A stretch of 64,000 nucleotides of DNA from CAVZVW01 sp963778845 (GCA_963778845.1 CAVZVW010000001.1:186001-250000), one strand, 5' to 3'; positions 35,971-44,675 are shown, counted from the first letter of the stretch. Numbers and translations: made by a program. Notes: a model not told the origin generated them from the sequence alone.

Positions 35971-36107
35971 ACACCGGTGATCGTGAGACACACCGGTGAT
36001 CGTGAGACAACCGTGAGGCACACCCGTGATCGTGAGACATCGCAAGCGTGAGACCCGTCAGCGCGCATCACGATCACGACCGCGCCCATGGATGTCTCAC
36101 GATCACC
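35971..36107. promoter_or_regulatory. Array of CACCGGTGATCGTGAGACA repeats in a divergent spacer
   Basis: Copies start at about 35972 and 35991, with a degenerate one at 36011, another at 36021-36040 and a partial at 36041-36054. An inverted copy, TGTCTCACGATCACC, lies at 36093-36107. Spacing is about 19-20 bp, or two helical turns. This could be an operator array or simply another intergenic repeat. Confidence 0.65.
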
Positions 36108-36133
36108 GTCGCTGGCCACCGTAGCGACGCCCC

Positions 36134-36148
36134 GCCCGGATTCCGGGC
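36134..36148. promoter_or_regulatory. 15-bp palindrome just upstream of the MBL gene
   Basis: GCCCGGA-T-TCCGGGC is perfectly self-complementary and ends 13 bp before the ATG at 36162. Its place suggests an operator or a small RNA hairpin near the ribosome site. Confidence 0.4.
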
Positions 36149-36161
36149 TACCGTGCACCGC

Positions 36162-36872
36162 ATGCCTTCTGCAACAGCCGTCCCCATCGGCGAGGGTGTC
36201 TGGCGGATCCCGACGGCGCCGTTCGACCTCGTCAACTCCTTCGCCATCGTCGACGACGACGGCTCGGTCACCCTCGTCGACTGCGGTGTGAAGAAGGCGC
36301 CCGCGCGGATCGTGGCCGGCCTGGCGTCCATCGGGAAGGCACCCAGCGACGTCACCCGCATCGTGCTCACCCATGCGCACGGCGACCACGCCGGCGGGGC
36401 GGCCGGGATGGCCGAGCGCACGGGCCGCCCGGTCGACATCCATGAGGACGACGTCAGGTACGCCGTCACCGGGGTCAGGCCGGGCAGCGACCCGTCCCTC
36501 ACGTCGGGCAGGCTCATGAACCGGCTGGGCGGCGGCGGGTTCACCCCCTTCGCCGTCGGGGAGCACCTGCACGACGGACAGGTTCTCGCCGCCGCGGGGG
36601 GCCTCCGGGTGATCCACACACCAGGTCACTCCCCTGGCCACGTCTCCCTGCTGCTCGAGCAGCGCGGCGTGCTGATCACCGGCGACGCGATCTTCAACGT
36701 GCGACGTCTGCGGTGGCCGATCCTCGCGTTCTGCAGCGACGTCGCGCTCACGAAGAAGACCGCGCACCTGTTGGCAGAGGTCGAGTACAGCGCCGCCGGC
36801 TTCACGCACGGCCCGCACATCGCACGCGACGCCCGCGAGAGGGTGCGGGCATTCCTGGTCGATGCGCGCTGA
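36162..36872 (+). CDS. Metallo-beta-lactamase fold hydrolase
   Basis: 236 residues. Metal motif THAHGDHAGG at about 66-75, His in TPGHSPGHVSLL, Asp in LITGDAIF, and a final His-containing segment TH-G-P-H. Typical of the glyoxalase II/MBL-fold hydrolases with two metals; the exact substrate is unknown. ATG at 36162 is close behind the palindrome at 36134-36148. The downstream SGNH gene starts 10 bp after its stop, so they are probably co-transcribed. Confidence 0.88.
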   Translation: MPSATAVPIGEGVWRIPTAPFDLVNSFAIVDDDGSVTLVDCGVKKAPARIVAGLASIGKAPSDVTRIVLTHAHGDHAGGAAGMAERTGRPVDIHEDDVRYAVTGVRPGSDPSLTSGRLMNRLGGGGFTPFAVGEHLHDGQVLAAAGGLRVIHTPGHSPGHVSLLLEQRGVLITGDAIFNVRRLRWPILAFCSDVALTKKTAHLLAEVEYSAAGFTHGPHIARDARERVRAFLVDAR

Positions 36873-36881
36873 GGGACGGCG

Positions 36882-38090
36882 ATGAGCCGCGCCCGCCGGG
36901 CCCGACGGATCGCGGCGGCTGCGGCGTTCGGCGGCGGGGGGATCGCCGGCCTCGGCGCGGCCGGCGTCGGGCTCCTCGCCGTCCAGGCCCGGCTCGCCCG
37001 CCGCTGGATCGGCACTCCGTTCGGTGAACAGGGGCCCCAACCCGCCGCCGCCTTCGGTGCCGGCGCCGGTGAGCCGATCACTCTGGCCATGCTGGGTGAC
37101 TCCAGTGCCGTGGGGCTTGGTGTCGACCGGGCCGAGGAGTCCCCGGGCGCGGTGATCGCGGCCGGCCTGGCGGCGCTCAGCGGCCGTCGGGTGAGCCTGG
37201 TCGTCGCCGCCGTCGTCGGTGCGGAGTCGCGCAGCCTGAACCAGCAGGTCGAGGGGCTGCTCGATGCCTCCGGTGCCCCCGACGTGGCCGTCATCATGGT
37301 CGGGGCCAACGACGTCACGCACCGCGTGCGCCCCGCTGTGGCGGTGCGTGCGCTCGAGGACGCCGTGCGGCGCCTTCGCGAGGCGGGCAGCGAGGTCGTC
37401 GTGGGCACCTGCCCCGACCTGGGGACGATCGAGCCCATCCGGCCGCCCCTGCGCTATCTGGCCCGCCGGTGGAGCCGCGAGCTCGCGGCGGCCCAGACGA
37501 TCGCCGTCGTGGAGGCAGGTGGGCGCAGCGTCTCGTTGGCCGACCTGCTGGGGCCGGAGTTCTCCGCCCGGCCGAGGGAGATGTTCTCCGCCGACCGGTT
37601 CCACCCGTCACCGGCCGGGTACGCGCGAGCGGCCGCCGCTCTGCTGCCGAGCGTCGCGGACACCCTCGGGTACTGGCCGAGGCAGGAGGCGCCGCGACCC
37701 CCGGACCGGCGCCGCGGCGAGGGGGTGGACGACGTCGCGCACGCCGCCGCGCGAGCGACCACCCTGCCGGGCACGGAGGTCTCGGGGGCACAGGTCGGCG
37801 GCTCGGAGCGCGGCCCCCGGGGCCGGTGGGCCCTGCTGCTGCATCTGCGCGAGCCGACGCAGTCGACCACGCCCCCGTCGACGGGCGAGGGGGCGCCGAC
37901 GGGCGAGGGGGCGCCGACGGGCGAGGGGGCGCCGACGGGCGAGGGGGCGCCGACGGGCGAGGGGGCCGAGGAGACCGAGGGGGCTGACCCGGCGACCGCG
38001 ACGGTCCCCGCACCCGGCGCTGCTGCGTCACCAGATGCCACTCCTGCGAGCAGCTCACCCGGCGACGGAGACCATTCGACCGGTTCGTGA
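36882..38090 (+). CDS. SGNH/GDSL hydrolase, membrane-anchored
   Basis: 402 residues. A positive N-terminus and one hydrophobic helix (about 12-33) target it outward. Block I LGDSSAVGLG, block III VGANDVTHR and block V FHPSPAGY give the catalytic Ser, Asn and Asp-X-X-His (DRFHPS). After about residue 300 it becomes a low-complexity tail with five units based on GEGAPT encoded by an 18-bp repeat. Likely a lipase or esterase; substrate unknown. Confidence 0.85.
   Translation: MSRARRARRIAAAAAFGGGGIAGLGAAGVGLLAVQARLARRWIGTPFGEQGPQPAAAFGAGAGEPITLAMLGDSSAVGLGVDRAEESPGAVIAAGLAALSGRRVSLVVAAVVGAESRSLNQQVEGLLDASGAPDVAVIMVGANDVTHRVRPAVAVRALEDAVRRLREAGSEVVVGTCPDLGTIEPIRPPLRYLARRWSRELAAAQTIAVVEAGGRSVSLADLLGPEFSARPREMFSADRFHPSPAGYARAAAALLPSVADTLGYWPRQEAPRPPDRRRGEGVDDVAHAAARATTLPGTEVSGAQVGGSERGPRGRWALLLHLREPTQSTTPPSTGEGAPTGEGAPTGEGAPTGEGAPTGEGAEETEGADPATATVPAPGAAASPDATPASSSPGDGDHSTGS
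37881..37968. repeat. 18-bp in-frame tandem repeat in the SGNH gene
   Basis: GACGGGCGAGGGGGCGCC repeats four times and partially a fifth, encoding TGEGAP. Period 18 keeps the frame. Confidence 0.85.
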
Positions 38091-38208
38091 GAGCAGGGCG
38101 GGCGACCCGTCCTAGCCGTCAGTCGCCCCGACCGTCGCACTAGCATGACGCCACCAGCTCCGGAGCCCGCCGCCACCGGTGCGGGGGGGCCGACCCGAGG
38201 AGGCCGCC

Positions 38209-39432
38209 GTGCCCGAGGCCGTCGTCGTCGCCACCGCCCGCTCACCGATCGGACGGGCTTTCAAGGGTTCGCTGAAGGACGTTCGCCCCGACGACCTGGC
38301 CGCCATGGTGATCCGGGCCGCGCTGGACAAGGTGCCTGCCCTCGATCCGACGGAGATCGACGACCTGTACCTCGGCTGCGCCGAGCCATGGGGTGAGCAC
38401 GGCATGAACATGGCGCGCGTGGTCGCCGTCCTGCTCGGGTACGACGGGCTTGCGGGTTCCACGGTCAACAGGTTCTGCGCATCCTCGGTGCAGACCACGC
38501 GTATGGCGTTCCACGCGATCAAGGCCGGGGAGGGCGAGGTCTTCGTCTCGGCAGGCGTGGAGTGTGTCTCCCGCTACCAGGGCTTCGCCGGCGCCGGCCA
38601 GACGACACGGGGGTGGCAGAACCCGCTCTTCGCCGACGCCGCCGCGCGCACCGAGGCAACCGGTGCCTCCAACACCACATGGAGCGACCCCCGAGGGTCG
38701 GGGGGTCTGCCCGACGTCTACATGGCGATGGGGCAGACGGCCGAGAACGTCGCGACCCTGCGGGGGGTCAGCCGTCGGCGCCAGGACGAGTGGGGTGTGG
38801 AGAGCCAGAACCGGGCGGAGAAGGCCCAGGTGGACGGGTTCTTCGCTCGCGAGATCACGCCGGTGACCACGCCGGACGGCACCGTCGTGGCGCGCGACGA
38901 CTCACCGCGCGCCGGCGTCACCCTCGAGGCCGTCGAGACGTTGAAGCCGGTGTTCCGGGAGAGGGGCACCGTCACGGCGGGCAACTGCTGCCCGCTGAAC
39001 GACGGGGCCGCCGCCCTCGTGGTCATGAGCGACACGAAGGCCCAGGCGCTCGGGCTGGCCCCGCTCGCGCGCGTCGTGGCCACCGGCGTCTCGGCGCTCT
39101 CCCCGGAGGTCATGGGGCTCGGGCCGGTCGAAGCGACTCGCCGTGCACTCGCCCGGGCGCGCATGTCCATCGCCGACATCGACCTCGTCGAGATCAACGA
39201 GGCCTTCGCGGCCCAGGTGCTGCCGAGCGCGGACGACCTGGGCATCGACCTCGACAGGCTGAACGTCCATGGGGGGGCCATCGCGTTGGGCCACCCGTTC
39301 GGCATGACCGGCGCACGCATCACGACCACGCTCATCAACGGCCTGCAGACCGCCGACGCGCAGTTCGGGCTGGAGACCATGTGCGTCGGCGGCGGGCAGG
39401 GCATGGCGATCATCTACGAGCGCCTGAGCTGA
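38209..39432 (+). CDS. Acetyl-CoA acyltransferase (thiolase)
   Basis: 407-residue thiolase II-type enzyme for fatty-acid or acetoacetyl-CoA metabolism. Nucleophile Cys90 in NRFCASSVQT, NEAFAAQVLP, GGAIALGHPFGMTGAR with the catalytic His, and the second Cys in ETMCVGGGQGMA are all present. GAGGAGG (about 38197-38203) precedes the GTG at 38209. It stands alone; no fadB or acyl-CoA dehydrogenase lies adjacent. Confidence 0.92.
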   Translation: MPEAVVVATARSPIGRAFKGSLKDVRPDDLAAMVIRAALDKVPALDPTEIDDLYLGCAEPWGEHGMNMARVVAVLLGYDGLAGSTVNRFCASSVQTTRMAFHAIKAGEGEVFVSAGVECVSRYQGFAGAGQTTRGWQNPLFADAAARTEATGASNTTWSDPRGSGGLPDVYMAMGQTAENVATLRGVSRRRQDEWGVESQNRAEKAQVDGFFAREITPVTTPDGTVVARDDSPRAGVTLEAVETLKPVFRERGTVTAGNCCPLNDGAAALVVMSDTKAQALGLAPLARVVATGVSALSPEVMGLGPVEATRRALARARMSIADIDLVEINEAFAAQVLPSADDLGIDLDRLNVHGGAIALGHPFGMTGARITTTLINGLQTADAQFGLETMCVGGGQGMAIIYERLS

Positions 39433-39450
39433 CCCCACCACCCGCCGCCT

Positions 39451-39505
39451 GCCCACCTCCGGCGTATAGGTGTCGCTTGCACGCCGCTTTTGGCGACAGG
39501 TGGGC
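39451..39505. terminator. Nested hairpin after the thiolase gene
   Basis: GCCCACCT (39451-39458) pairs with AGGTGGGC (39498-39505), and inside it TGTCGC (39471-39476) pairs with GCGACA (39493-39498), overlapping by one base. It lies about 20 bp past the thiolase stop and between convergent genes, as a bidirectional terminator would. No strong T-run; a factor-dependent or weak terminator is possible. Confidence 0.4.
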
Positions 39506-39518
39506 GCCAGAGGTCGGC

Positions 39519-39569
39519 GAACGAGGTGCTCGAACGGGGTGCTCGAACGGGGTGCTCGAACGGGTGCTA
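39519..39569. repeat. 13-bp tandem repeat at a convergent gene end
   Basis: CGAACGGGGTGCT repeats about three and a half times and ends within the TAG stop of the next minus-strand gene. Confidence 0.7.
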
Positions 39570-39869
39570 GAGGGCGTGGCGGACCTCGACGAGGAGTGAC
39601 TCGGCGGCCTCCAGAGCCGACTCGTCGGCGGTGGCGATCACGTCGTGACCGAGCACCAGGACCTGGTCGCCCCAGGCATGTCGACCGAGCAGGGGGACGG
39701 GCCTGCGCGGGCGGTGATCGGCGTCAGCGGCAAGGTCGGCGAGGCGCTGCAGGAGCGCGGCCACCAAGGCCAGGCGCGCGTCGTCCACCCGGCTGCCCAG
39801 GATGCGCAGCCGGTCGGCGACCCGCTCGACCTCACGCTCGACACCCACCCCGCAACTCCGATCCCACAC
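39567..39869 (-). CDS. Small hypothetical protein
   Basis: About 92-100 residues, depending on start (ATG 39869 or the internal GTG in VGVEREVERVADRL). Helix-rich with R-I-L-G-S-RVDDARLALVAALLQRLADLA, and no signal or membrane segment. It starts 5 bp downstream of the puuD stop, so it probably belongs to that operon. No family recognised. Confidence 0.55.
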   Translation of the reverse strand: MWDRSCGVGVEREVERVADRLRILGSRVDDARLALVAALLQRLADLAADADHRPRRPVPLLGRHAWGDQVLVLGHDVIATADESALEAAESLLVEVRHAL

Positions 39870-39873
39870 TGGC

Positions 39874-40614
39874 TCACATCAGGACCGGCGGCACCTCGCG
39901 GGCGGCACACCGGCGCCGCGCTGCCTCGACGAGACCGGTGAACAGCGAGATGTCGTCGCCGGCCTCCGGGTGCCACTGCACCCCGACGAAGAACGGCAGG
40001 CTCGGGTCCTCCACCGCCTCGACGGTACCGTCGGCCGTCCAGGCGGACGCGACCAGCCCGGCCCCCAGGCGGTCGAGGCCCTGGTGGTGGTATGCCGGGA
40101 CGCCCGACAACGCCGTGCGGCCGAGCACGCTGGCCAACAGGCTCCCCCCCGCCACGGACACCGGATGGTCGCCGTAGATCCCAGGTGACGGCGCGTGCTC
40201 GTGCGTGCCGAGCACGTCAGGCAGGTGCTGGTGCAGGGTCCCTCCGCGGGCGACGTTGATCACCTGCATGCCGCGGCAGATGCCCAGCACGGGCAGGCCG
40301 GCCTCGGCCGCGGTGGCCAGCAACGCGGCCTCAGCGGCGTCCCGCTCGGGCTTCGGCGGCTGGGTGTCCGGCCCGGGCTGCTGGCCGTAGCGTGCGGGGT
40401 CGACGTCAGGGCCACCGGAGAGCACGAGCCCGTGCAGCCGCTCCAGCACCCCCTCGACCACCCCCGGCACCGGCGGCAGCAGCACGGGCAGCCCACCGGC
40501 CTCGATGACCGAGTCGACATAGGTGCGCGGCAGCAGCACAGCTTCGGCGTCCCAGACGCCCCACTGCGCCGGCACGGAGTAGGCAGTGAGCCCGATCAGT
40601 GGCCGCTGGTCCAT
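39874..40614 (-). CDS. puuD: Gamma-glutamyl-gamma-aminobutyrate hydrolase family (class I GAT)
   Basis: Hydrolyses gamma-glutamyl amines to glutamate plus the free amino acid or amine. The 246-residue protein has LSGGPDVDPARYG, nucleophile Cys in GICRGMQ at about 114, and HPE in GVQWHPEAGD. Together with the glutamine synthetase-like, ALDH and SDR genes upstream on the same strand this indicates a gamma-glutamylation route for GABA or polyamines. It lies about 165 bp beyond the SDR gene, with palindromes in between. Confidence 0.9.
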   Translation of the reverse strand: MDQRPLIGLTAYSVPAQWGVWDAEAVLLPRTYVDSVIEAGGLPVLLPPVPGVVEGVLERLHGLVLSGGPDVDPARYGQQPGPDTQPPKPERDAAEAALLATAAEAGLPVLGICRGMQVINVARGGTLHQHLPDVLGTHEHAPSPGIYGDHPVSVAGGSLLASVLGRTALSGVPAYHHQGLDRLGAGLVASAWTADGTVEAVEDPSLPFFVGVQWHPEAGDDISLFTGLVEAARRRCAAREVPPVLM

Positions 40615-40706
40615 GCCGCTCCTCTCCTCCCGCCGTCATTCACACGCATCACCTCCCGAGGGAGCCGCTGCAGACCCGGCCCCGCGGACTGCGGAGGATC
40701 ACTCCA

Positions 40707-40756
40707 GTGTGCCGCCGGCGCGGCGGCACACTGCGCCAAACTGTTTGGCACTGTGT
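40707..40756. other. GC hairpin and GCCAAAC palindrome between SDR and puuD
   Basis: GTGTGCCGCC (40707-40716) pairs perfectly with GGCGGCACAC (40722-40731) over a 5-base loop. Immediately next, GCCAAAC and GTTTGGC (40736-40749) form another palindrome, followed by GTGTGCCGCCGCGCC, a third copy of the first arm. It may end transcription from the SDR gene or hold a regulator for puuD. Confidence 0.5.
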
Positions 40757-40780
40757 GCCGCCGCGCCAAAGGGGGGCGGG

Positions 40781-41546
40781 TCAGAGCGGCGTCACGTACG
40801 CGCCGGTGATGCCGCCGTCGACCAGGAAGTTCGACGGCGGTGATGAACGAGGCGTCGTCGCTGGCCAGGAAGGCCACCGCTGCGGCCATCTCCTCGGGCT
40901 GGGCGAAGCGGCCCATCGGCACGTGCACGAGCCGGCGCTGGGCACGCTCGGCGTCGCTGGCGAACAGCTCTATCAGCAGCGGTGTGGCCACCGGGCCAGG
41001 CGAGAGGGCGTTGACCCGAACGCCCTCCCGGGCGAACTGGACGCCCAGCTCGCGGGTCATCGCCAGCACCCCGCCCTTGCTCGCGGTGTAGGAGATCTGG
41101 GACGTCGCGGCGCCCAACGTGGCCACGAACGAGGCCGTGTTGATGATCGAGCCCTTCTTGCGGGCGAGCATGTGCGGCAGCACGGCCTTGCAGCCCAGGT
41201 ACACCGACGTGAGGTTGACCTCCTGCACCCGGCGCCAGGCGTCCAGGCCGGTCGTGAGGATCGAGTCGTCGTCGGGCGGTGAGATGCCCGCGTTGTGGAA
41301 CGCGACGTCGACCTGCCCGTAGCGTGCGACGGTCTCGGCGTACATGCGCTCGTTGTCCTCGGGACTGGTGACGTCGGCGGCGACGAACATGCCCCCGAGC
41401 TCAGCCGCCAGCGCCTGGCCGGCGTCGGCGTTCATGTCGACGACGACGACGGCGGCACCCTCGGCGGCGAACCTGCGCGCCGTCGCCATGCCGATTCCGC
41501 TGGCCGCGCCGGTGATGAGGGCGACGCGGTCCTTCAAGCGATCCAC
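40781..41546 (-). CDS. SDR family oxidoreductase, C-terminal frameshift
   Basis: 3-oxoacyl-ACP reductase-like enzyme of about 255 residues. NAD(P) loop TGAASGIG (13-20), NAG at 86, Ser139, Tyr153 and Lys157 (YTASK) form the active site. After ASDDASFITAV an extra base (near 40838) throws the frame; the corrected end reads NFLVDGGITGAYVTPL with TGA at 40781-40783. Start is GTG at 41546 behind a repeat array that carries its ribosome site. It acts with the ALDH in amine degradation, by inference. Confidence 0.85.
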
Positions 41547-41562
41547 TGGTGGTCCTCTCTGC

Positions 41563-41630
41563 GTGATCCTCTGTACGTGGTGATCCTCTGTAGGTGGTGA
41601 TCCTCTGTAGGTGGTGATCCTCTGTACGTG
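41563..41630. repeat. 17-bp tandem repeat with AGAGGAT cores between ALDH and SDR genes
   Basis: GTGATCCTCTGTACGTG occurs four times in tandem (two with G for C), flanked by partial copies. On the transcribed strand each unit reads ACAGAGGATCAC; a related AGAGAGGA sits at ribosome-binding distance from the SDR GTG. Confidence 0.85.
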
Positions 41631-41681
41631 GTTGCCTCTGCGTCACGCGTGATGCCTGGTGCGTGGTCGGGGGGGTGTGCC

Positions 41682-43054
41682 TCAGTCGGCGGTGGAGATG
41701 AAGACGTTCTTGGTCTCGGTGAACGAGTCGAGGGCGTCGGGGCCGAGCTCCCGGCCCAGGCCGGAGCGCTTGAAGCCGCCGAAGGGCGTCCAGTAGCGCA
41801 CCGACGAGTGCGAGTTGACCGAGAGGTTGCCGGACTCCACTCCGCGGGCCACCCGCAGGGCCCGGCCGACGTCGCGGGTCCAGATCGACCCCGAGAGACC
41901 GAAGTCGCTGTCGTTGGCCATGGCGACAGCGTCGGCCTCGTCCTCGAAGGCCATGACTGCGACGACCGGGCCGAAGACCTCCTCCTGCCACACGCGGTCC
42001 GAGGCCGAGCGCGGCAGCACCACCGTGGGCGGGTACCAGTAGCCCGCGCCGGACGGCGCAGAGCCGCGGAACGCGACGTCCACCGGCTGCTCGGCGTCCT
42101 CGACGAAACCACGCACGGCCTGGCGCTGCTTGTCCGAGATGAGCGGCCCCATCTCGGCGTCGTCGGCACCCGGTGAGGTGACCACGACGCGCGCGCACGG
42201 CCGTCTCCAGCAGCTCGAGGAACCGGTCGTACACGCTGCGCTGCACCAGGATCCGTGAGCGTGCGCAGCAGTCCTGGCCCGCGTTGTCGAAGACCCCGGA
42301 CGGGGCCGACGCTGCGGCCTTCTCGACGTCGGCGTCGGCGAAGACGATGTTCGCGCTCTTGCCGCCCAGCTCCAGGGTGACGCGCTTGACCTGCGCGGCG
42401 CACCCGGCCATGACGGCCGTGCCGACCTCCGTGGAGCCGGTGAAGACGACCTTGCGCACGGTCGGGTTGTCGACGAATCGCTGGCCCACGACGGAACCCT
42501 TGCCCGGCAGCACCTGGAACACGTCCGGTGGGATGCCGGCCTCCAGCGCCAGCTCGCCGATGCGCATCGCCGTCAGCGGCGTGAGCTCGGCGGGCTTGAG
42601 GACCACCGTGTTGCCCGCCGCCAGCGCCGGGGCGAAGCCCCAGCCGGCGATCGGCATCGGGAAGTTCCAGGGCACGATCACGCCGACCACCCCGAGCGGC
42701 TCCTTGAAGGTGACGTCGAGGCCGCCCGCGACCGGGATCTGGCGCCCGAACAGCCGTTCCGGCGCAGCGGAGTAGTAGTGCAGGACGTCGCGCACGTTGC
42801 CCGCCTCCCACCGGGCATTGCCGATGGTGTGGCCGGAGTTGGCCACCTCGAGCCGGGCCAGCTCCTCGTTCGCGCCGTCGACAGCCTCGGCGAACCGGCG
42901 CAGCAGTCGGGCACGGTCGCCGGGGGCCACCGCCGCCCAGCCGCGGCGCGGCCGCGCCCGCCCGGGCGATCGCCGCGTCGGTCCCGTCGGCGTCCACGAG
43001 GTCGACCGTGGTCACGGGCTCCTCGGTGGCGGGATCGAGAACGAGGTGCTGCAT
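41682..43054 (-). CDS. Aldehyde dehydrogenase, two frameshifts
   Basis: NAD-dependent aldehyde dehydrogenase of about 457 residues. ATG at 43054 (MQHLVLDPATEEPV); a shift near 42940 leads to VDGANEELARLEVANSGHTI and PWNFPMPIAGWGF, TGSTEVGTAVM, LELGGKSANIVF (catalytic Glu) and GQDCCARSRILV with the nucleophile Cys. A second shift near 42190 leads to DAEMGPLIS through EEVFGPVVAVM to TKNVFISTAD and the stop. Catalytic residues are intact. Neighbours suggest gamma-glutamyl-aminobutyraldehyde oxidation (PuuC-like). Confidence 0.87.
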
Positions 43055-43154
43055 GGTGGTGCCTTCCTGTCGTGGGGTTGGGGTCTCCCCCGGCCGGGAT
43101 GGTTGCACGGGTCGCAGGTTCACCGTTCGCCGGCGACGCCAAGGCGCTGTGCGC

Positions 43155-44528
43155 TCACATGCGCTCGAAGCCGCGCCGGCGCTCCCAGTCCGTGACCGCG
43201 GCGTCGAAGGCCGCGAGCTCGATGTCGGCGGCGTTGACGTAGTGGTTGACCATGTCGTCGCCGAAGACCTCGCGCGCCACCGCGGACCCGGCGAACTCGT
43301 CGCGCGCCTCCCGCAGCGTGGTCGGCACATGCGGACGGTCGGAGGTGTAGGCGTTGCCGACGAAGGCCGGCTCCAGCGTGAGCCCCTGCCGGATGCCGTA
43401 CAGTCCGCCGGCCAGCATGCCGGCCAGCCCGAGGTAGGGGTTGACGTCGCCGCCTGGCACCCGGTTCTCGACGCGCAGAGCGGCACCTCGGCCGACGACA
43501 CGCAGCGAGCAGGTGCGGTTGTCCTCGCCCCACGCGACCGCCGTGGGGGCGAAGGTGCCGGGCTGGAACCTCTTGTAGGAGTTGATGTTCGGTGCGTACA
43601 GCAGCGAGAACGGACGCATCGTCTCCTGGACGCCCGCGACGAAGCTGCGGAAGATGCCGCTGCGACCCTGGGGGTCAGTCGCGTCGGCGAAGACGATCGC
43701 GCCGTCCCCGAGGCCGCGCAGGCTCATGTGGATGTGGCAGGAGTTGCCCTCGCGCTCGTTGAACTTGCTCATGAACGTCAGGGACTTGCCATGGCGTCCG
43801 GCGATCTCCTTGGCCCCGGTCTTGTAGACGGAGTGCTGGTCGGCGGTGCGCAGGACACCGTCGTACTTGAACGCGATCTCGTGCTGGCCGAAGTTGCACT
43901 CGCCCTTGGCCGACTCCACAGTCAGGCCGGCGCCGAACATGCCGTTGCGGATGTCGCGGAGCAGCGGCTCGATCTTGCTCGTGCCCAGGATCGAGTAGTC
44001 GACGTTGTAGCGGTTGGCCGGGGTGAGGCCACGGTAGTCGGCGTCCCATGCCTGCTCGAAGGTGTCCTCGAACACGATGAACTCCAGCTCGGTCCCTGCG
44101 AGCGCATCGAAGCCCAGGGCCGCCGCGGCGTCCACCTGCCTTCGCAGGATCTGGCGCGGGGACTGCACCACCGGGGTGCCGTCCAGCCAGAGGACGTCGC
44201 ACTGCACCATGGCCGTCGCCGGCTGCCAGGGGACCGCGCGCAGGGTGGACATGTCCGGGCGCAGCAGGAAGTCGCCGTACCCCTTCTCCCACGACGACAT
44301 CTCGTAGCCGCCGACGGTGTTCATGTCGATGTCGATGGCCAGCAGGTAGTTGCAGCCCTCGGTGCCGTGCGCCAACGTGTCGTCGACGAAGAAGTTGCCG
44401 TGCACGCGCTTGCCCTGCAGGCGACCCTGGACGTCGGTGAACACGACGAGCACGGTGTCGACGTGCCCGCTTCGCACGTTGGCCTCGAGCTTCTCGAGCG
44501 ACAACGGGGACGACGCGCCGTCCGTCAT
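43155..44528 (-). CDS. Glutamine synthetase-like gamma-glutamyl-amine ligase
   Basis: 457 residues with the GS fold: GTELEFIVFEDTFE near 145 (metal Glu), ESAKGECNFGQHEI near 218, FNEREGNSCHIHMSLRG near 258, and NSYKRFQPGTFAP, LRVVGRGAALRVENRVPGGDVNPYL. Sequence features are of the PuuA/GlnA3-GlnA4 type, which glutamylate polyamines or amines rather than ammonia. It sits directly upstream of ALDH, SDR and PuuD, which would finish such a pathway. Exact substrate (GABA, putrescine, ethanolamine) cannot be read here. Confidence 0.88.
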   Translation of the reverse strand: MTDGASSPLSLEKLEANVRSGHVDTVLVVFTDVQGRLQGKRVHGNFFVDDTLAHGTEGCNYLLAIDIDMNTVGGYEMSSWEKGYGDFLLRPDMSTLRAVPWQPATAMVQCDVLWLDGTPVVQSPRQILRRQVDAAAALGFDALAGTELEFIVFEDTFEQAWDADYRGLTPANRYNVDYSILGTSKIEPLLRDIRNGMFGAGLTVESAKGECNFGQHEIAFKYDGVLRTADQHSVYKTGAKEIAGRHGKSLTFMSKFNEREGNSCHIHMSLRGLGDGAIVFADATDPQGRSGIFRSFVAGVQETMRPFSLLYAPNINSYKRFQPGTFAPTAVAWGEDNRTCSLRVVGRGAALRVENRVPGGDVNPYLGLAGMLAGGLYGIRQGLTLEPAFVGNAYTSDRPHVPTTLREARDEFAGSAVAREVFGDDMVNHYVNAADIELAAFDAAVTDWERRRGFERM

Positions 44529-44588
44529 GGGATCTCCCTGGGTGTGTGGGCCGCCGGGTCGTCGTGAACCGGGTCGGTCGGTGAGCGG

Positions 44589-44650
44589 GTCGGAGGTGTT
44601 CGTGGTCGGAGGTGCTCGTGGTCGGAGGTGTTCGTGGTCGGGTGCGAGCG
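44589..44650. repeat. 16-bp tandem repeat upstream of the glutamine synthetase-like gene
   Basis: GTCGGAGGTGTTCGTG repeats three times (one C for T) and decays over a fourth, filling the leader between the regulator gene and the synthetase. Confidence 0.8.
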
Positions 44651-44675
44651 GTCGGGGGTGGTGCGGGTGGTGCGG

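Noticed and set aside
35971..36054. CRISPR array
   Set aside because: Repeats abut one another without unique spacers, and no cas genes are present.
41563..41630. CRISPR array or attachment site
   Set aside because: Units are directly adjacent 17-mers with no spacers, integrase or insert.
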